Shown: positions 43,671-53,040, numbered from the stretch's first letter. The stretch is DNA of 64,000 nt from Planctomicrobium piriforme (GCF_900113665.1 NZ_FOQD01000007.1:62001-126000); one strand, 5' to 3'. The notes: a model not told the origin generated them from the sequence alone. Numbers and translations: made by a program.

Positions 43671-44490
43671 GCTCGACCTTGGCAGAACTTTCCGGCAATC
43701 CGCACGCCGCCAACAGATTGGGCGGAACGGCGGTTGGAAACTTGAGGGTGAATTTTGTGCCATAGCCGGGTGCACTTTCAACCCGGATGCGTCCCTGATG
43801 GGAATCCATGATCTTCTTGCAGAGCGCGAGTCCTAACCCATTGCCCCCCTGACCGTTCTGGTCGGCGGACTTGGTCGAGTAGAACCGCGTGAAGATCTGC
43901 GGCAGCTTTTCAGCCGGAATGCCGCTGCCGGTATCCTTCACGGAAACCTCGGCCCATTGATGTTCGGCATCTTCCGTCACGGAGATCGTAATCGTGCCGC
44001 CGGGCTGCATTGCCTGCCGGGCGTTAACCAGCAGATTCAGCAACACCTGCTGGATTTCGCCGGCGTTAATCCGGGCATGCGGATCGCCGGCCATCTTCAG
44101 TTCCACCCGAATGCGGTGGATCTGCAGATCCTTTTCCACCAGCACCAGCACATCCTGCACAACGCGGGTCAGGCTGGTCGATTCCTGCCGGGTCTCGCGA
44201 GCCCGGGCGTAGGAGAGGAGTCCGGTGGTGATTTTGGCAGCCCGCTGCGATGCCGAGAGAATTTTATCGAACGCCTTGTCGCGGCTGGTGGCGTCTTTAT
44301 GGCGCAAACCCAGCTTGGCGTAGTTGATGACCGTGGTCAGGATGTTGTTGAACTCGTGCGTAATCGACGAGGCGAGTTCCCCGACCGAGCCCAGCTTCTG
44401 GGCCTGCAGCAGTTGGACTTCCAGTTCATCGATCCGAGCCTGCAAGGCGTCCGTTTCCGGAGAAGGCGTGAGTGATTCAGAATTGCTCAC
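43639..44490 (-). CDS. Soluble sensor histidine kinase
   Basis: 283 residues starting with GTG. The first 30 residues are a short coiled coil. LASSITHEFNNILTTVINY is the H-box with His45 as phosphorylation site. The ATP-binding domain has NLLVNARQAM (N box), VKDTGSGIPAEKLPQIF (G1) and GGNGLGLALCKKIMDSH (G2). No membrane helix or PAS domain is seen, so the input is probably a partner protein. No response regulator is adjacent. It overlaps the glycosyltransferase downstream. The H-box HEFNN class is common in kinases of NtrB/AtoS-like type. Confidence 0.93.
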   Translation of the reverse strand: MSNSESLTPSPETDALQARIDELEVQLLQAQKLGSVGELASSITHEFNNILTTVINYAKLGLRHKDATSRDKAFDKILSASQRAAKITTGLLSYARARETRQESTSLTRVVQDVLVLVEKDLQIHRIRVELKMAGDPHARINAGEIQQVLLNLLVNARQAMQPGGTITISVTEDAEHQWAEVSVKDTGSGIPAEKLPQIFTRFYSTKSADQNGQGGNGLGLALCKKIMDSHQGRIRVESAPGYGTKFTLKFPTAVPPNLLAACGLPESSAKVEREAKVQSTTV

Positions 44491-44643
44491 AGGCTCTGTC
44501 TCGCGGCTGGAATGAAGAACTTAGTCCATCGAAGCCATCGGCAATGGCAGCGGAGAGACTTCATGACAATGAAGTCAGAATGTGGCAACCGCTGACGAGC
44601 CGCCGTCTCAGTCCCAGGCAGACTCGCGAACCGCCCAACCAGT

Positions 44644-45144
44644 TCATTTGATGAACTCGGCACGTTCCTGAATCTCTTCCCGCTTTACCCCAGCTTCCGC
44701 CAACGCCGTCAACAGGTCAGATCGCGGTCCTTCCTGCGCACTTTTCTCTTTCACAACCCGCACCCGAATTCCTTCAGGCGTGCCTGTGGTGTCGGCAGCC
44801 TGCCGTTTGATGTCGTCGAGCGTGACATCGCTCCCGAGTTTGAAATCGTCTCCCTGCACGAGACGGTACTGATTGCCGTGAATGACGACCGTCACCATCT
44901 GGGCAGGCAATCCGATCTCGGGTCCGGCGGGAGTGCTGGCTTCGTTGGTTCTTGCCGTCGGTCCGACCGCGCCGGTTCCAGAAATGGAACGGACTTCGGC
45001 ACGAGTATCGACGCTGCCTGATTCAGGTTTGCCGTCGCCGGACCCGGAACCTCCCAGACCAGGCCCTTTCCAGAACTGGCCGAACCAGATTCCCAGCAAC
45101 AAGGCTCCGACGATTGCTCCGCCAAAAATCCGACTCGTCTTCAT
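44644..45144 (-). CDS. Small single-helix membrane protein, unknown function
   Basis: 166 residues from ATG 45144. A transmembrane helix (IFGGAIVGALLLGIWFGQF) starts at about residue 5, followed by a Gly/Ser-rich linker. The C-terminal 80 residues include QMVTVVIHGNQYRLVQGDDF, LDDIKRQAADT and RVRVVKEKSAQEGPRSDLL with a final helix. This could be a small ubiquitin-like or binding fold. The frame is open to 45441, but the extra part is largely a dispersed double hairpin (45257-45338) and overlaps the next gene, so I rejected it. No family recognised. Its neighbours suggest an envelope complex. Confidence 0.65.
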   Translation of the reverse strand: MKTSRIFGGAIVGALLLGIWFGQFWKGPGLGGSGSGDGKPESGSVDTRAEVRSISGTGAVGPTARTNEASTPAGPEIGLPAQMVTVVIHGNQYRLVQGDDFKLGSDVTLDDIKRQAADTTGTPEGIRVRVVKEKSAQEGPRSDLLTALAEAGVKREEIQERAEFIK

Positions 45145-45256
45145 GAAATGCCTGATTTCTGATTCGGTGATGCTGCTGCCGGTGATGTGACGGCTCAAAT
45201 TCATTTCTAACGCAAGTTTGCGAACCCGGCGAGACCTTTCCCGGGATTCTGCATCT

Positions 45257-45338
45257 GGTGGCACAGACATTTCTGTCTGTGCCTGAATCAATCGTGTCAG
45301 AAAGTTGATTTTGAACAGACAGAAATGTCTGTTCCACC
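45257..45338. repeat. 82-bp element of two facing hairpins (ACAGACA type)
   Basis: Hairpin 1: GGCACAGACA (45260-45269), loop TTTC, TGTCTGTGCC (45274-45283). Hairpin 2: GAACAGACA (45313-45321), loop GAAA, TGTCTGTTC (45326-45334). The whole is also an inverted repeat, from GGTGG at 45257 to CCACC at 45338. Loops are complementary (TTTC against GAAA). It lies between two minus-strand genes. Confidence 0.9.
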
Positions 45339-45362
45339 TGGAAGAAAGACGCTGGAACGTCG

Positions 45363-46220
45363 CTATTCCAGACGAAAACCGAGGTCGGCGTATTCGAATC
45401 GCGTTCGTCCGGCGCTGTCGGCCTGCATGCGGGTGACCCAAATCGGCAAGGCTGCCCTGACTGATTCCGTCACATAAATGCGGGAAGAGCGGTCGTAGGT
45501 GAGCAGAATCACGACCAGGCTCTTCGGCTGCGGCAGCGAGCGATACCAGGTGAACAGGTCGTTGACGAACTGCTCGGTCAGCACATCCCCCTCTTCCGAC
45601 ATCGGAATGCGAATTCGGGTGGATCGCTGCCCGTCTGACAACGTCGCGACCCCTTTGGCGTCGATGTGCAGATCCCAGATGTCTGCCCGTTTGCGAATTT
45701 CTTCGTAGGAGAGCAGGTGTTCGATCATGCGGCCGGGTGTTTTCGATGACAGATCGCGAAAGCGCTCTTTGAGCTTTTCTCGCTCGGCAGGGGTCTGCGG
45801 ATCACCGGGAGCTTTGGCCTCATTAAGGATGCGGCTGACCTCATCCGGCGAGATTTGAAACAACTGGTTGACGAGTTCCCCGAGGGTTCGCTGCTGTGCG
45901 AGGGACCGTTCGAGATCGGTCTGCGAATGCACGAGCGATTCCCGTTCGCGCTCAGCGGCAATCTGGGCTTCGGTCGCCTGTGTCTCCGTAGTGCTGAGCC
46001 GGCTCTGCAGGGCTGCCATGCGCTGCATCAGTTCCGCGAGTTCGGCTTTGGTCGCCTGTTGGCTGGCGGCGAGCTGGTCCCGTTCGGCGACGATTGCCGT
46101 CGATTCATCTGCGATGGTTTGCTCGCGGTCCCGCAGTTGAAAGTACTGCAGGAAGACCACGATCAGCAGCATGTCGAGCAGCGGCGTCAACTGCAGCGTC
46201 AGCCGTCGTCGGGAGATCAT
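45363..46220 (-). CDS. ExbD/TolR-like protein with extended coiled coil
   Basis: 285 residues. The N-terminus RRRLTLQLTPLLDMLLIVVFLQYFQ follows the ExbD/TolR pattern of a short basic stretch, 'TPLxD' and one helix; the Asp (D16) corresponds to the proton-path aspartate. Residues about 35-130 are a long coiled coil (ERDQLAASQQATKAELAELM). The C-terminal 130 residues are alpha/beta (WDLHIDAKGVATLSDGQ, SLVVILLTYDRSSRIYV), similar in outline to the periplasmic ExbD fold. ATG overlaps the stop of the ExbB-like gene (ATGA). The two probably form an ion-driven energy-transducing complex in the inner membrane. Confidence 0.75.
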   Translation of the reverse strand: MISRRRLTLQLTPLLDMLLIVVFLQYFQLRDREQTIADESTAIVAERDQLAASQQATKAELAELMQRMAALQSRLSTTETQATEAQIAAERERESLVHSQTDLERSLAQQRTLGELVNQLFQISPDEVSRILNEAKAPGDPQTPAEREKLKERFRDLSSKTPGRMIEHLLSYEEIRKRADIWDLHIDAKGVATLSDGQRSTRIRIPMSEEGDVLTEQFVNDLFTWYRSLPQPKSLVVILLTYDRSSRIYVTESVRAALPIWVTRMQADSAGRTRFEYADLGFRLE

Positions 46221-46873
46221 GTCCGCTCTCCCGACGCGGATTCGGACATCGCCAGTTCGCGCTTCGCCCTGGCGATGGTTTCACGCACATGCCGGCGATT
46301 CTCCGACAGCCGCGTAAAAGCGGGCTCGAGACAACTATTCACGAACATCAGCACCAGCGCCCCGATCAAGCCCAGCGCCGTCGACCAGATGGACTCTGAA
46401 AAGCGTTCGAGGATGAGGCTGACGCCCCCTTTGGGATTGGCGATGTCGCTCTGCAAGGCCGAACCGATGGCCAGCACGGTGCCCAGCACTCCGGCCAGCG
46501 GGTAGGCCTCGATCATGGTGCGGGCCATGTTGTAGACAACGTCGAACGTCATCGAGTCGAGATACCGCCGCTTCTCGTCGAGAATCCGCATTCGCTCCAG
46601 TAACGGCTGGCGTTCGGACTGCCGGTTGGGATCATCGAGAACGTCGTTCACATCGGCCAGAAAGGCGTCGATCTGGTCGGTCAGATGCGCGTGCGAATCG
46701 AGCAGGCTCTGATTTCTGAGCCCTTTCGTGAAGTCGAACAGGGCGCTGGCGATGGTCTTCAGATCGCGGCGAGACCAGATCCACAGCACCAGAAACAGAA
46801 ACAGATGCACGCAGAACGCCCCCCCGATCAAGAAGGGGGAGAGGGCCGAAAGATCTCGCAACAGCGTGCTCAT
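46217..46873 (-). CDS. MotA/TolQ/ExbB-like proton channel protein
   Basis: 218 residues with three helices: about 12-35, about 120-140 (YPLAGVLGTVLAIGSAL) and about 155-180 (SIWSTALGLIGALVLMFVNS). The second and third helices match the conserved core of the MotA/TolQ/ExbB family (PLxGLLGTVxGM... A.xTTAxGL). The connecting region contains an extra predicted helix (about 60-110) that is not typical. With the ExbD-like partner it would form a proton-motive-force-driven motor. The genes overlap, so stoichiometry may be set by coupling. The energised target is unknown. Confidence 0.82.
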   Translation of the reverse strand: MSTLLRDLSALSPFLIGGAFCVHLFLFLVLWIWSRRDLKTIASALFDFTKGLRNQSLLDSHAHLTDQIDAFLADVNDVLDDPNRQSERQPLLERMRILDEKRRYLDSMTFDVVYNMARTMIEAYPLAGVLGTVLAIGSALQSDIANPKGGVSLILERFSESIWSTALGLIGALVLMFVNSCLEPAFTRLSENRRHVRETIARAKRELAMSESASGERT

Positions 46874-46928
46874 CCATGCGTTCCGTCAGGCGATATCGGG
46901 GGCTGCGGACATTCGACGACCGGCGGCG

Positions 46929-47056
46929 TTCAAAAATCCGAAATTCGAAGCACGAAATCCGAAACTAAGTCCAATGTTCAAATTTCAAAAGACTGGAGTG
47001 TGCTCTGTCTTTTGATGATTGGAATTCGTTTCGGATTTCGTGCTTCGGATTTTGAA
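46929..47056. repeat. AT-rich inverted repeat, copy 2 (best preserved)
   Basis: Left arm contains CGAAGCACGAAATCCGAAAC and right arm GTTTCGGATTTCGTGCTTCG, a perfect 20-base complement. Further pairing extends out to AAAATCCG/CGGATTTT. The centre closes with AAAAGAC/GTCTTTT around 13 bases. A potential cruciform or long RNA hairpin. Confidence 0.9.
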
Positions 47057-47156
47057 GACGCAGTCGCCGTGAAGATCCAGGCCTCCCTGAATGGGTGGCC
47101 GACTGACACCATCCCGCGAAACGCCCAATGGGTCAACTCCGATCTGCTTCAAAAGC

Positions 47157-47190
47157 GGTCAGCGGTCAGCAGTCAGCCTTCAGCAACTGG
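47157..47190. repeat. GGTCAGC-type dispersed repeat
   Basis: AGCGGTCAGCGGTCAGCAGT and CAGCCTTCAGC follow the sequence style of 8972-9020. Confidence 0.6.
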
Positions 47191-47236
47191 TTTTGTCTGG
47201 CTCTGGACTCTCGACACTGGACCCTAGACTCCCCCC

Positions 47237-48244
47237 TCACTTGCTCGTAGGGGTTGGGACGACGTCGATCAACTGTCGAATGAGGCTATCGACCGATTTG
47301 CCTTCCGCTTCGGCTTTGTAGTTCACCAGCACGCGGTGCCGCAGGACTGGAATCGCACTCGCGCGAATGTCTTCCACGCTGACGTGCGAACGGCCCTGCA
47401 GCAGGGCACGGGACTTGGCGCCCAACACCAGGTATTGCGAGGCCCGGGTGCCGGCGCCCCAACTGACATACTGATTGATGAAGTCAGGCGTGCCCGTCTG
47501 ACCGGGACGCGACATCGACGCAATCCGCACTGCGTATTGAATGACTTCCCGCGCCACCGGAACGCTGCGGACGACCTCGTGAAAGGCCAGCACGTCTTCC
47601 CCGGTGAAGAGGGCCTCAATCGGCTCAGGCCGGCCGGCGGTGGTCCGCTCGACCACGGTGATTTCGTCGTCTTCCGGCAGGTAGTTCACCACGACGTTGA
47701 ACATAAAACGGTCGAGCTGGGCTTCCGGCAAAGGATAGGTCCCTTCCATCTCGATCGGATTCTGGGTCGCCAGCACGAAGAACGGCGGCGCGAGCGGGTA
47801 ACGCTTTCCGGCGGCGGTCACCTGATGTTCCTGCATCGCTTCGAGCAGGGCCGCCTGGGTTTTGGGTGGCGTGCGGTTGATTTCGTCCGCGAGAATCACG
47901 TTGGCGAAAATCGGCCCCTGGACGAACGTCATTGCGCGTCGCCCGGCGGTCGTTTCTTCCAGAATCTCGGTGCCGGTGATGTCGGCCGGCATCAGGTCAG
48001 GCGTGAACTGGATGCGCTGAAAGTTGAGGTGAAAGATCTGGGCGATCGACTTTACCAGCAGCGTCTTGGCCAGACCAGGGGCACCCGTAATCAGGCAATG
48101 CCCACCGGCGAGGAGGGCCGTCAGCACCTGTTCGATGACGTCATGCTGGCCGACGATGGCTTTGGCGAGCTGATCGCGAATCTGCTGTCGGCTTTCCCGC
48201 AACTTCTGGACAACCTGTTTCTCACGCTCGTAGTCATGAAACAT
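47237..48244 (-). CDS. MoxR-family AAA+ ATPase
   Basis: 335 residues from ATG 48244 with GGGAAGA upstream. GGHCLITGAPGLAKTLLVKS holds Walker A, FANVILADEINRTPPK Walker B, and VLATQNPIEMEGTYPLPEAQ is the sensor-1 region with the MoxR-specific insert 'GTYPLPEAQLDRF'. The C-terminal lid follows (RPGQTGTPDFINQYVSWGAG). MoxR ATPases act as chaperones in metal insertion or complex assembly, usually with DUF58 and VWA proteins. None of these is next to it; ExbB/ExbD-like genes follow in the same direction after a 360-base repeat-containing gap. Confidence 0.93.
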   Translation of the reverse strand: MFHDYEREKQVVQKLRESRQQIRDQLAKAIVGQHDVIEQVLTALLAGGHCLITGAPGLAKTLLVKSIAQIFHLNFQRIQFTPDLMPADITGTEILEETTAGRRAMTFVQGPIFANVILADEINRTPPKTQAALLEAMQEHQVTAAGKRYPLAPPFFVLATQNPIEMEGTYPLPEAQLDRFMFNVVVNYLPEDDEITVVERTTAGRPEPIEALFTGEDVLAFHEVVRSVPVAREVIQYAVRIASMSRPGQTGTPDFINQYVSWGAGTRASQYLVLGAKSRALLQGRSHVSVEDIRASAIPVLRHRVLVNYKAEAEGKSVDSLIRQLIDVVPTPTSK

Positions 48245-48307
48245 GGACGCTCTTCCCAGACTCAAGTTGCGTTCTGACAGGCCTTCCCTGGCGACGGGGC
48301 ATTCACA

Positions 48308-49315
48308 TTACACAAGTCCCGTCGTTTCGTCGAAGTCGTACATTAAATTGAAGTTCTGCACTGCCACGCCGCTGGCCCCTTTGATGAGATTGTCCAGCAC
48401 GGCCAACACCATGACGCGGTCTTTAACGACTCGGGCAGTGAGATGGCAGAAGTTGGTGCCGGAGACGTCTTTTGTTTTCGGCAGATGTTCGACGACATGC
48501 ACGAAGGGCTTGCCGGCATAGAACTGTCGCATCGTCTCCAGCAGTTCCGCCTGTTTGACCTCTCGGGCAGGCACGGCATAGATCGTGGCAAAGATCCCGC
48601 GGTCCATCGGCGTTAAGTGGGGCGTGAAGATGACGTCGACCTGTTCGCCGCAAACGTCCGAGAGCACCTGTTCGATCTCCGGCGTGTGGCGATGAGTTCC
48701 TACTGCGTATGCCGAGAAGCTTTCGTTGCACTCGCTGTAGAGCATTTCGACTTTCGGACTGCGCCCGGCGCCCGAGACGCCGCTCTTGGCGTCGATAATG
48801 ATCCCCTTCGGCCGCACGAGCCCGGCTTTCAATAAGGGGGCCAGCGCCAGAATCGACGTGCTGGTGTAACAGCCCGGATTGGCGATCAGGTTTTGTGATG
48901 CAATGCGATCACCATAGATCTCAGGCAGGCCATACACCGTCGCGCCGAGTCGAGTGGGGTCGGTGTGGACGTGACCGTACCAGGTCTCATAGACGACAGG
49001 GTCGGTCAAGCGGTAATCGGCGGACAGGTCGATCACTCGCAGGCCTGCGGCCAGCAGCGAGGGGATCGCCTCCATGCTGGCGACGTGGGGCAGGCAGCAG
49101 AAACAGACGTCGGCCTGGCCGGCGAGTTCGTCCGGGGTCGGATTCGAAAATACCAGGTTCAGTCGCCCAGCCAGACTCGGGTGGACGCGGCTGACGAGCC
49201 CGGTTTCGCTGCGGCTGGTGACGGCCGTCACTTCCACGCCGGGATGCCGCAGCAAAATTCGCAGCAGTTCGAGTGCGGTGTAGCCGGTTCCCCCTTGAAT
49301 CGCCGCGCGTATCAC
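48308..49315 (-). CDS. argC: N-acetyl-gamma-glutamyl-phosphate reductase
   Basis: 335 residues from GTG 49315. It reduces N-acetylglutamyl phosphate to the semialdehyde with NADPH in arginine synthesis (cytoplasm). AAIQGGTGYTALELLRIL is the NADP-binding GxTGYxG-like motif, LIANPGCYTSTSILAL carries the catalytic Cys149, and KSGVSGAGRSP plus HRHTPEIEQVL are family motifs. Length matches the short ArgC class (~340). The upstream frame is open, but family similarity begins at this GTG, and AGGTGG lies seven bases before it. No other arg genes are within the window. Confidence 0.96.
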   Translation of the reverse strand: MIRAAIQGGTGYTALELLRILLRHPGVEVTAVTSRSETGLVSRVHPSLAGRLNLVFSNPTPDELAGQADVCFCCLPHVASMEAIPSLLAAGLRVIDLSADYRLTDPVVYETWYGHVHTDPTRLGATVYGLPEIYGDRIASQNLIANPGCYTSTSILALAPLLKAGLVRPKGIIIDAKSGVSGAGRSPKVEMLYSECNESFSAYAVGTHRHTPEIEQVLSDVCGEQVDVIFTPHLTPMDRGIFATIYAVPAREVKQAELLETMRQFYAGKPFVHVVEHLPKTKDVSGTNFCHLTARVVKDRVMVLAVLDNLIKGASGVAVQNFNLMYDFDETTGLV

Positions 49316-49743
49316 GTTCGGTCCACCTGTGTGCAGAAACCCATTGTCGAATGCCGCCCTGCCTGACAGAGGCGGACACCCAGGATTGTCGTGCGGTTCA
49401 TCAGTTCCGGCAAGGCAGGGTGAGTTGACCGTTGAATCACTTGTAAGGGGGGAGAACCAAATCACAAATTCCAAATCACAAACAAATTCGAAATCTCAAT
49501 GACCAAAACAGAACGTTCCTGTTTTCTGCTTTTGGAATTTGGGTCATTTGAATTTGTTTGACTTTTTGTGCTTGAGATTTGCAATTTGTTCCCACTCATG
49601 TCTCAGCGACTGGAAATTCAGAAAAAGAAACTGTTGAGCCTTCTCCCGCTGCACCGTTTCACTTCCCCAGGCACAGCGAGTTCGACACACAATCACCCAG
49701 TTCGCGGGCAGTTCGATCCCGTCAGGGATCAGGAGGAGATGTC
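49316..49743. other. Divergent intergenic region with an AT-rich inverted repeat
   Basis: 428 bases without a gene. At 49455-49595 lies an imperfect inverted repeat (CAAATTCGAAATCTCAATG, facing CATTTGAATTTGTTTGAC) whose centre is AAAACAG-AACGTTC-CTGTTTT. Promoters for argC and the gene at 49744 should be here, but no clear box was seen. Confidence 0.55.
49323..49328 (-). promoter_or_regulatory. argC: Shine-Dalgarno AGGTGG fixing the argC GTG start
   Basis: AGGTGG on the minus strand is seven bases before GTG 49315. It decides against the longer open frame. Confidence 0.65.
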
Positions 49744-50211
49744 ATGTTGGAACCTTTGTTACGACGCAGCGTTCTCGCCCTTTGCCTGGCCTTGCTGCCA
49801 GCCACGGCATTTGCCCAATGCACCGGCGGTGGGGCGGCCGGAGGCGGAGCCGCCGCAGGCGGAGGCACAACGGCAGCATCCTCATCGGGCGCGACGTCCG
49901 GCGTCAGTTCTGCGGTCGCGGGGCAGGTCATTGGACAGATCATCGCCGCCCAACAAATGCAGGCGATGTACGAACAGCAGCTCATGATGCAGCAAATGGC
50001 CCAGCAAGCGGCGATGCAGCAGGCCGCCATGCAGAAGACAGCCCGACAGCAACAGATGAACCGCGCCTTGTTCGACAGCGCCCACCCGAACATGTCGGAA
50101 CGTCAGAAGCGGGCGGAACTGATCAAGCAGGCTGCCGCTGAGCGGAAAGAAAAGATCCTCAGCCAGCGCAGTCAGCCGACGCAAACGGTCGCGTTGGCAA
50201 GTCAGCAATGA
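49744..50211 (+). CDS. Small exported Gly- and Met/Gln-rich protein, unknown function
   Basis: 155 residues from ATG 49744, fixed by AGGAGG at 49731-49736, seven bases upstream. A signal peptide (RRSVLALCLALLPATAFA|QC) is followed by a Gly/Ala block (GGGAAGGGAAAGGGTTAA), then Met/Gln-rich helices (MYEQQLMMQQMAQQAAMQ). The C-terminus reads ALFDSAHPNMSERQKRAELI and a basic stretch. No family is recognised; the low complexity makes homology calls unreliable. It stands alone and converges with the ECF sigma gene. Confidence 0.8.
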   Translation: MLEPLLRRSVLALCLALLPATAFAQCTGGGAAGGGAAAGGGTTAASSSGATSGVSSAVAGQVIGQIIAAQQMQAMYEQQLMMQQMAQQAAMQQAAMQKTARQQQMNRALFDSAHPNMSERQKRAELIKQAAAERKEKILSQRSQPTQTVALASQQ

Positions 50212-50323
50212 ATCTTGAAGTCCGAAGCACGAAATCCGAAACAAATTCCAATGACCAACACAGAGAGGCTGTTTTGAATCTTGGTTGACTTTCGGATTTC
50301 GAAAATCGTGCTTCGAATTTTCA
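50211..50323. repeat. AT-rich inverted repeat, copy 3
   Basis: Left arm CGAAGCACGAAATCCGAAAC faces right arm TTTCGGATTTCGAAAATCG and TGCTTCGAATTTTCAA. It begins at the stop codon of the 49744 gene and ends 75 bases before the convergent sigma gene. Confidence 0.85.
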
Positions 50324-50398
50324 ACCGCAGACGCCCGTCGTCACCGTTTGCTTCCTTCCTCATCCCGGGAGGCAAACGGTGGCTTCGTTGATTGCGAG

Positions 50399-50944
50399 CT
50401 ATTCCTCAGTTCGGGCGAGTTCTGCCAGTTTGAGCAGGCCGCGACGCACCCGCATCTTGGCGCCGTTGACGCTGGAGTTCATGGCCAGCGCGACCTCTTC
50501 GAACTTGAGTCCGCCGTAAAATCGCAGCCGGATCGCGTCCGACTCTTCTTCCGACAACTGATCGAGCCAGCGTTGCAGACGCTCCCGTTCTTCTGCCCGC
50601 TCCAGCGAGAGCGGGAAGGGCATCGAGCCGGCTTCCACATGCTGCGCCGCGACGTAGTCCCGCAGAATTCCCTGTCGACGCGATTGCTGTTTCAGCGACC
50701 GCCGCGAGAGATTCAGCAGAATGGTCCAGATCCAGGTGCTGAAGGCAAAGCGGTCGGAATAGCTTTGCCGTGCCTGGTAAGCGGCCAGGAAGGTTTCCTG
50801 CACCACGTCTTCGGCGGAGGGTTGATCGTGCAGTTTGCTGATCGCGAATCGCAACAGCCGGACGTGATAACGCGAGACCAGCAGCTCGAACAGCTGCACT
50901 TCGCCAGCCTGCACGCGTCGCATGATGTCGGCGTCCGATTCCAT
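50399..50944 (-). CDS. ECF-type RNA polymerase sigma factor
   Basis: 181 residues from ATG 50944. Region 2 includes FELLVSRYHVRLLRFAISKL, then AEDVVQETFLAAYQARQSY (region 2.2) and FSTWIWTILLNLSRRSLKQQ (region 2.3/2.4). Region 4 includes LSEEESDAIRLRFYGGLKFEEVALAM, then NSSVNGAKMRVRRGLLKL. No anti-sigma factor is adjacent, but the divergent HD gene may be a target. The longer frame to 50998 lacks similarity. ECF subgroup not assigned. Confidence 0.93.
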   Translation of the reverse strand: MESDADIMRRVQAGEVQLFELLVSRYHVRLLRFAISKLHDQPSAEDVVQETFLAAYQARQSYSDRFAFSTWIWTILLNLSRRSLKQQSRRQGILRDYVAAQHVEAGSMPFPLSLERAEERERLQRWLDQLSEEESDAIRLRFYGGLKFEEVALAMNSSVNGAKMRVRRGLLKLAELARTEE

Positions 50945-51034
50945 GACGGCGAGTATACGGAATTCACCCCTCGCCGACACCCGCTCGACGCCAACCATTT
51001 CGCAGATGAATTCCGCTTACGGGATTACTGTTCC

Positions 51035-51228
51035 CCACGGAGGGCCGGAGGCACGGAGAAGAAGAACCACGGATGGCACGAATCCGACGAATCAATCCTC
51101 GTGGTTCGTCGCCAGGTTTTCAGTGCAGATGATCACCAGCTCACGCGACGTCTGCGTGTTCCATTCGTGTGATTCACGCGATTCGTGGTTCATTCCTCTG
51201 AATTCTCCGTTTCACAGACTCTCCGTGG
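51035..51228. repeat. Nested inverted repeat, CCACGG/ATTCGTG type
   Basis: Outer words CCACGGAGG and GCACGGAGAAG face CTCCGTTTC and CTCCGTGG at the other end. Inner words GAACCACGGATGGCACGAAT face ATTCACGCGATTCGTGGTTC. The element spans almost 200 bases. Confidence 0.75.
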
Positions 51229-51339
51229 TGAACTGGCGATCCCGATACGTCCGTCACTCTGGACACCTGATGCGTGAGTGCTAACACTGTCGTTTCTCGA
51301 CATGTTCGGAGCGATCAGCATCCAGTCAGACGAAACTGG

Positions 51340-51390
51340 ATTCGAACTGACAACTAAAAACTGTCGACTGAAAACTGTGAAAACAGACAA
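51340..51390. repeat. CTGACAACT-type dispersed repeat
   Basis: Contains GAACTGACAACTAAAAACTG and GTCGACTGAAAACTGTG; related to sequences at 9048, 21146 and 52858. Confidence 0.65.
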
Positions 51391-51460
51391 CACAGGGACG
51401 AGTTCTGATCCGCGGCATGGTGCGGCGATCAGGGTGTTCGCCAGCGAGGGATCGAACTGC

Positions 51461-52855
<1,395 letters not shown>

Positions 52856-52857
52856 AT

Positions 52858-53040
52858 GCAGTTTTCAGTCGTCGGTTTTCAGTTGTCAGTTCGAAAAGAC
52901 AGCACATGTCAGCAGCCTGCATCCAGTGGCTTAAGGTTTCACTGACCCAAAAGAGACACCAGGTTTGAGGGGATAGGGCGTAGGAGAACATTGCGTTTTT
53001 GGACTGTCCCCTGTCACCTTTTCCCTCTCCCCTTGTTCCC
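52858..53040. repeat. Repeat-rich gap between HD gene and kup
   Basis: Begins with TTTTCAGTCGTCGGTTTTCA and CAGTTGTCAGTTCG (CTGACAACT family), then a purine/pyrimidine pair around 52955-53040 (GAGGGGATAGGG and CTGTCCCCTGTCACCTTTTC), the same style as 34440-34517. No gene. Confidence 0.65.

Larger units (their letters stand above)
46874..47236. other. Intergenic region between exbB-like gene and moxR
   Basis: 363 bases filled by two repeats: the AT-rich inverted repeat at 46929-47056 and the GGTCAGC-type repeat at 47157-47190. No gene supported. Confidence 0.6.
50945..51460. other. Divergent intergenic region with a long inverted repeat
   Basis: 516 bases without a supported gene. Most is a nested inverted repeat (51035-51228) and a CTGACAACT-type repeat (51340-51390). 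No promoter boxes recognised. Confidence 0.55.

Noticed and set aside
44644..45441. Longer version of the small membrane protein gene
   Set aside because: The extra N-terminus is a translation of the double hairpin at 45257-45338 and overlaps the ExbD-like gene.
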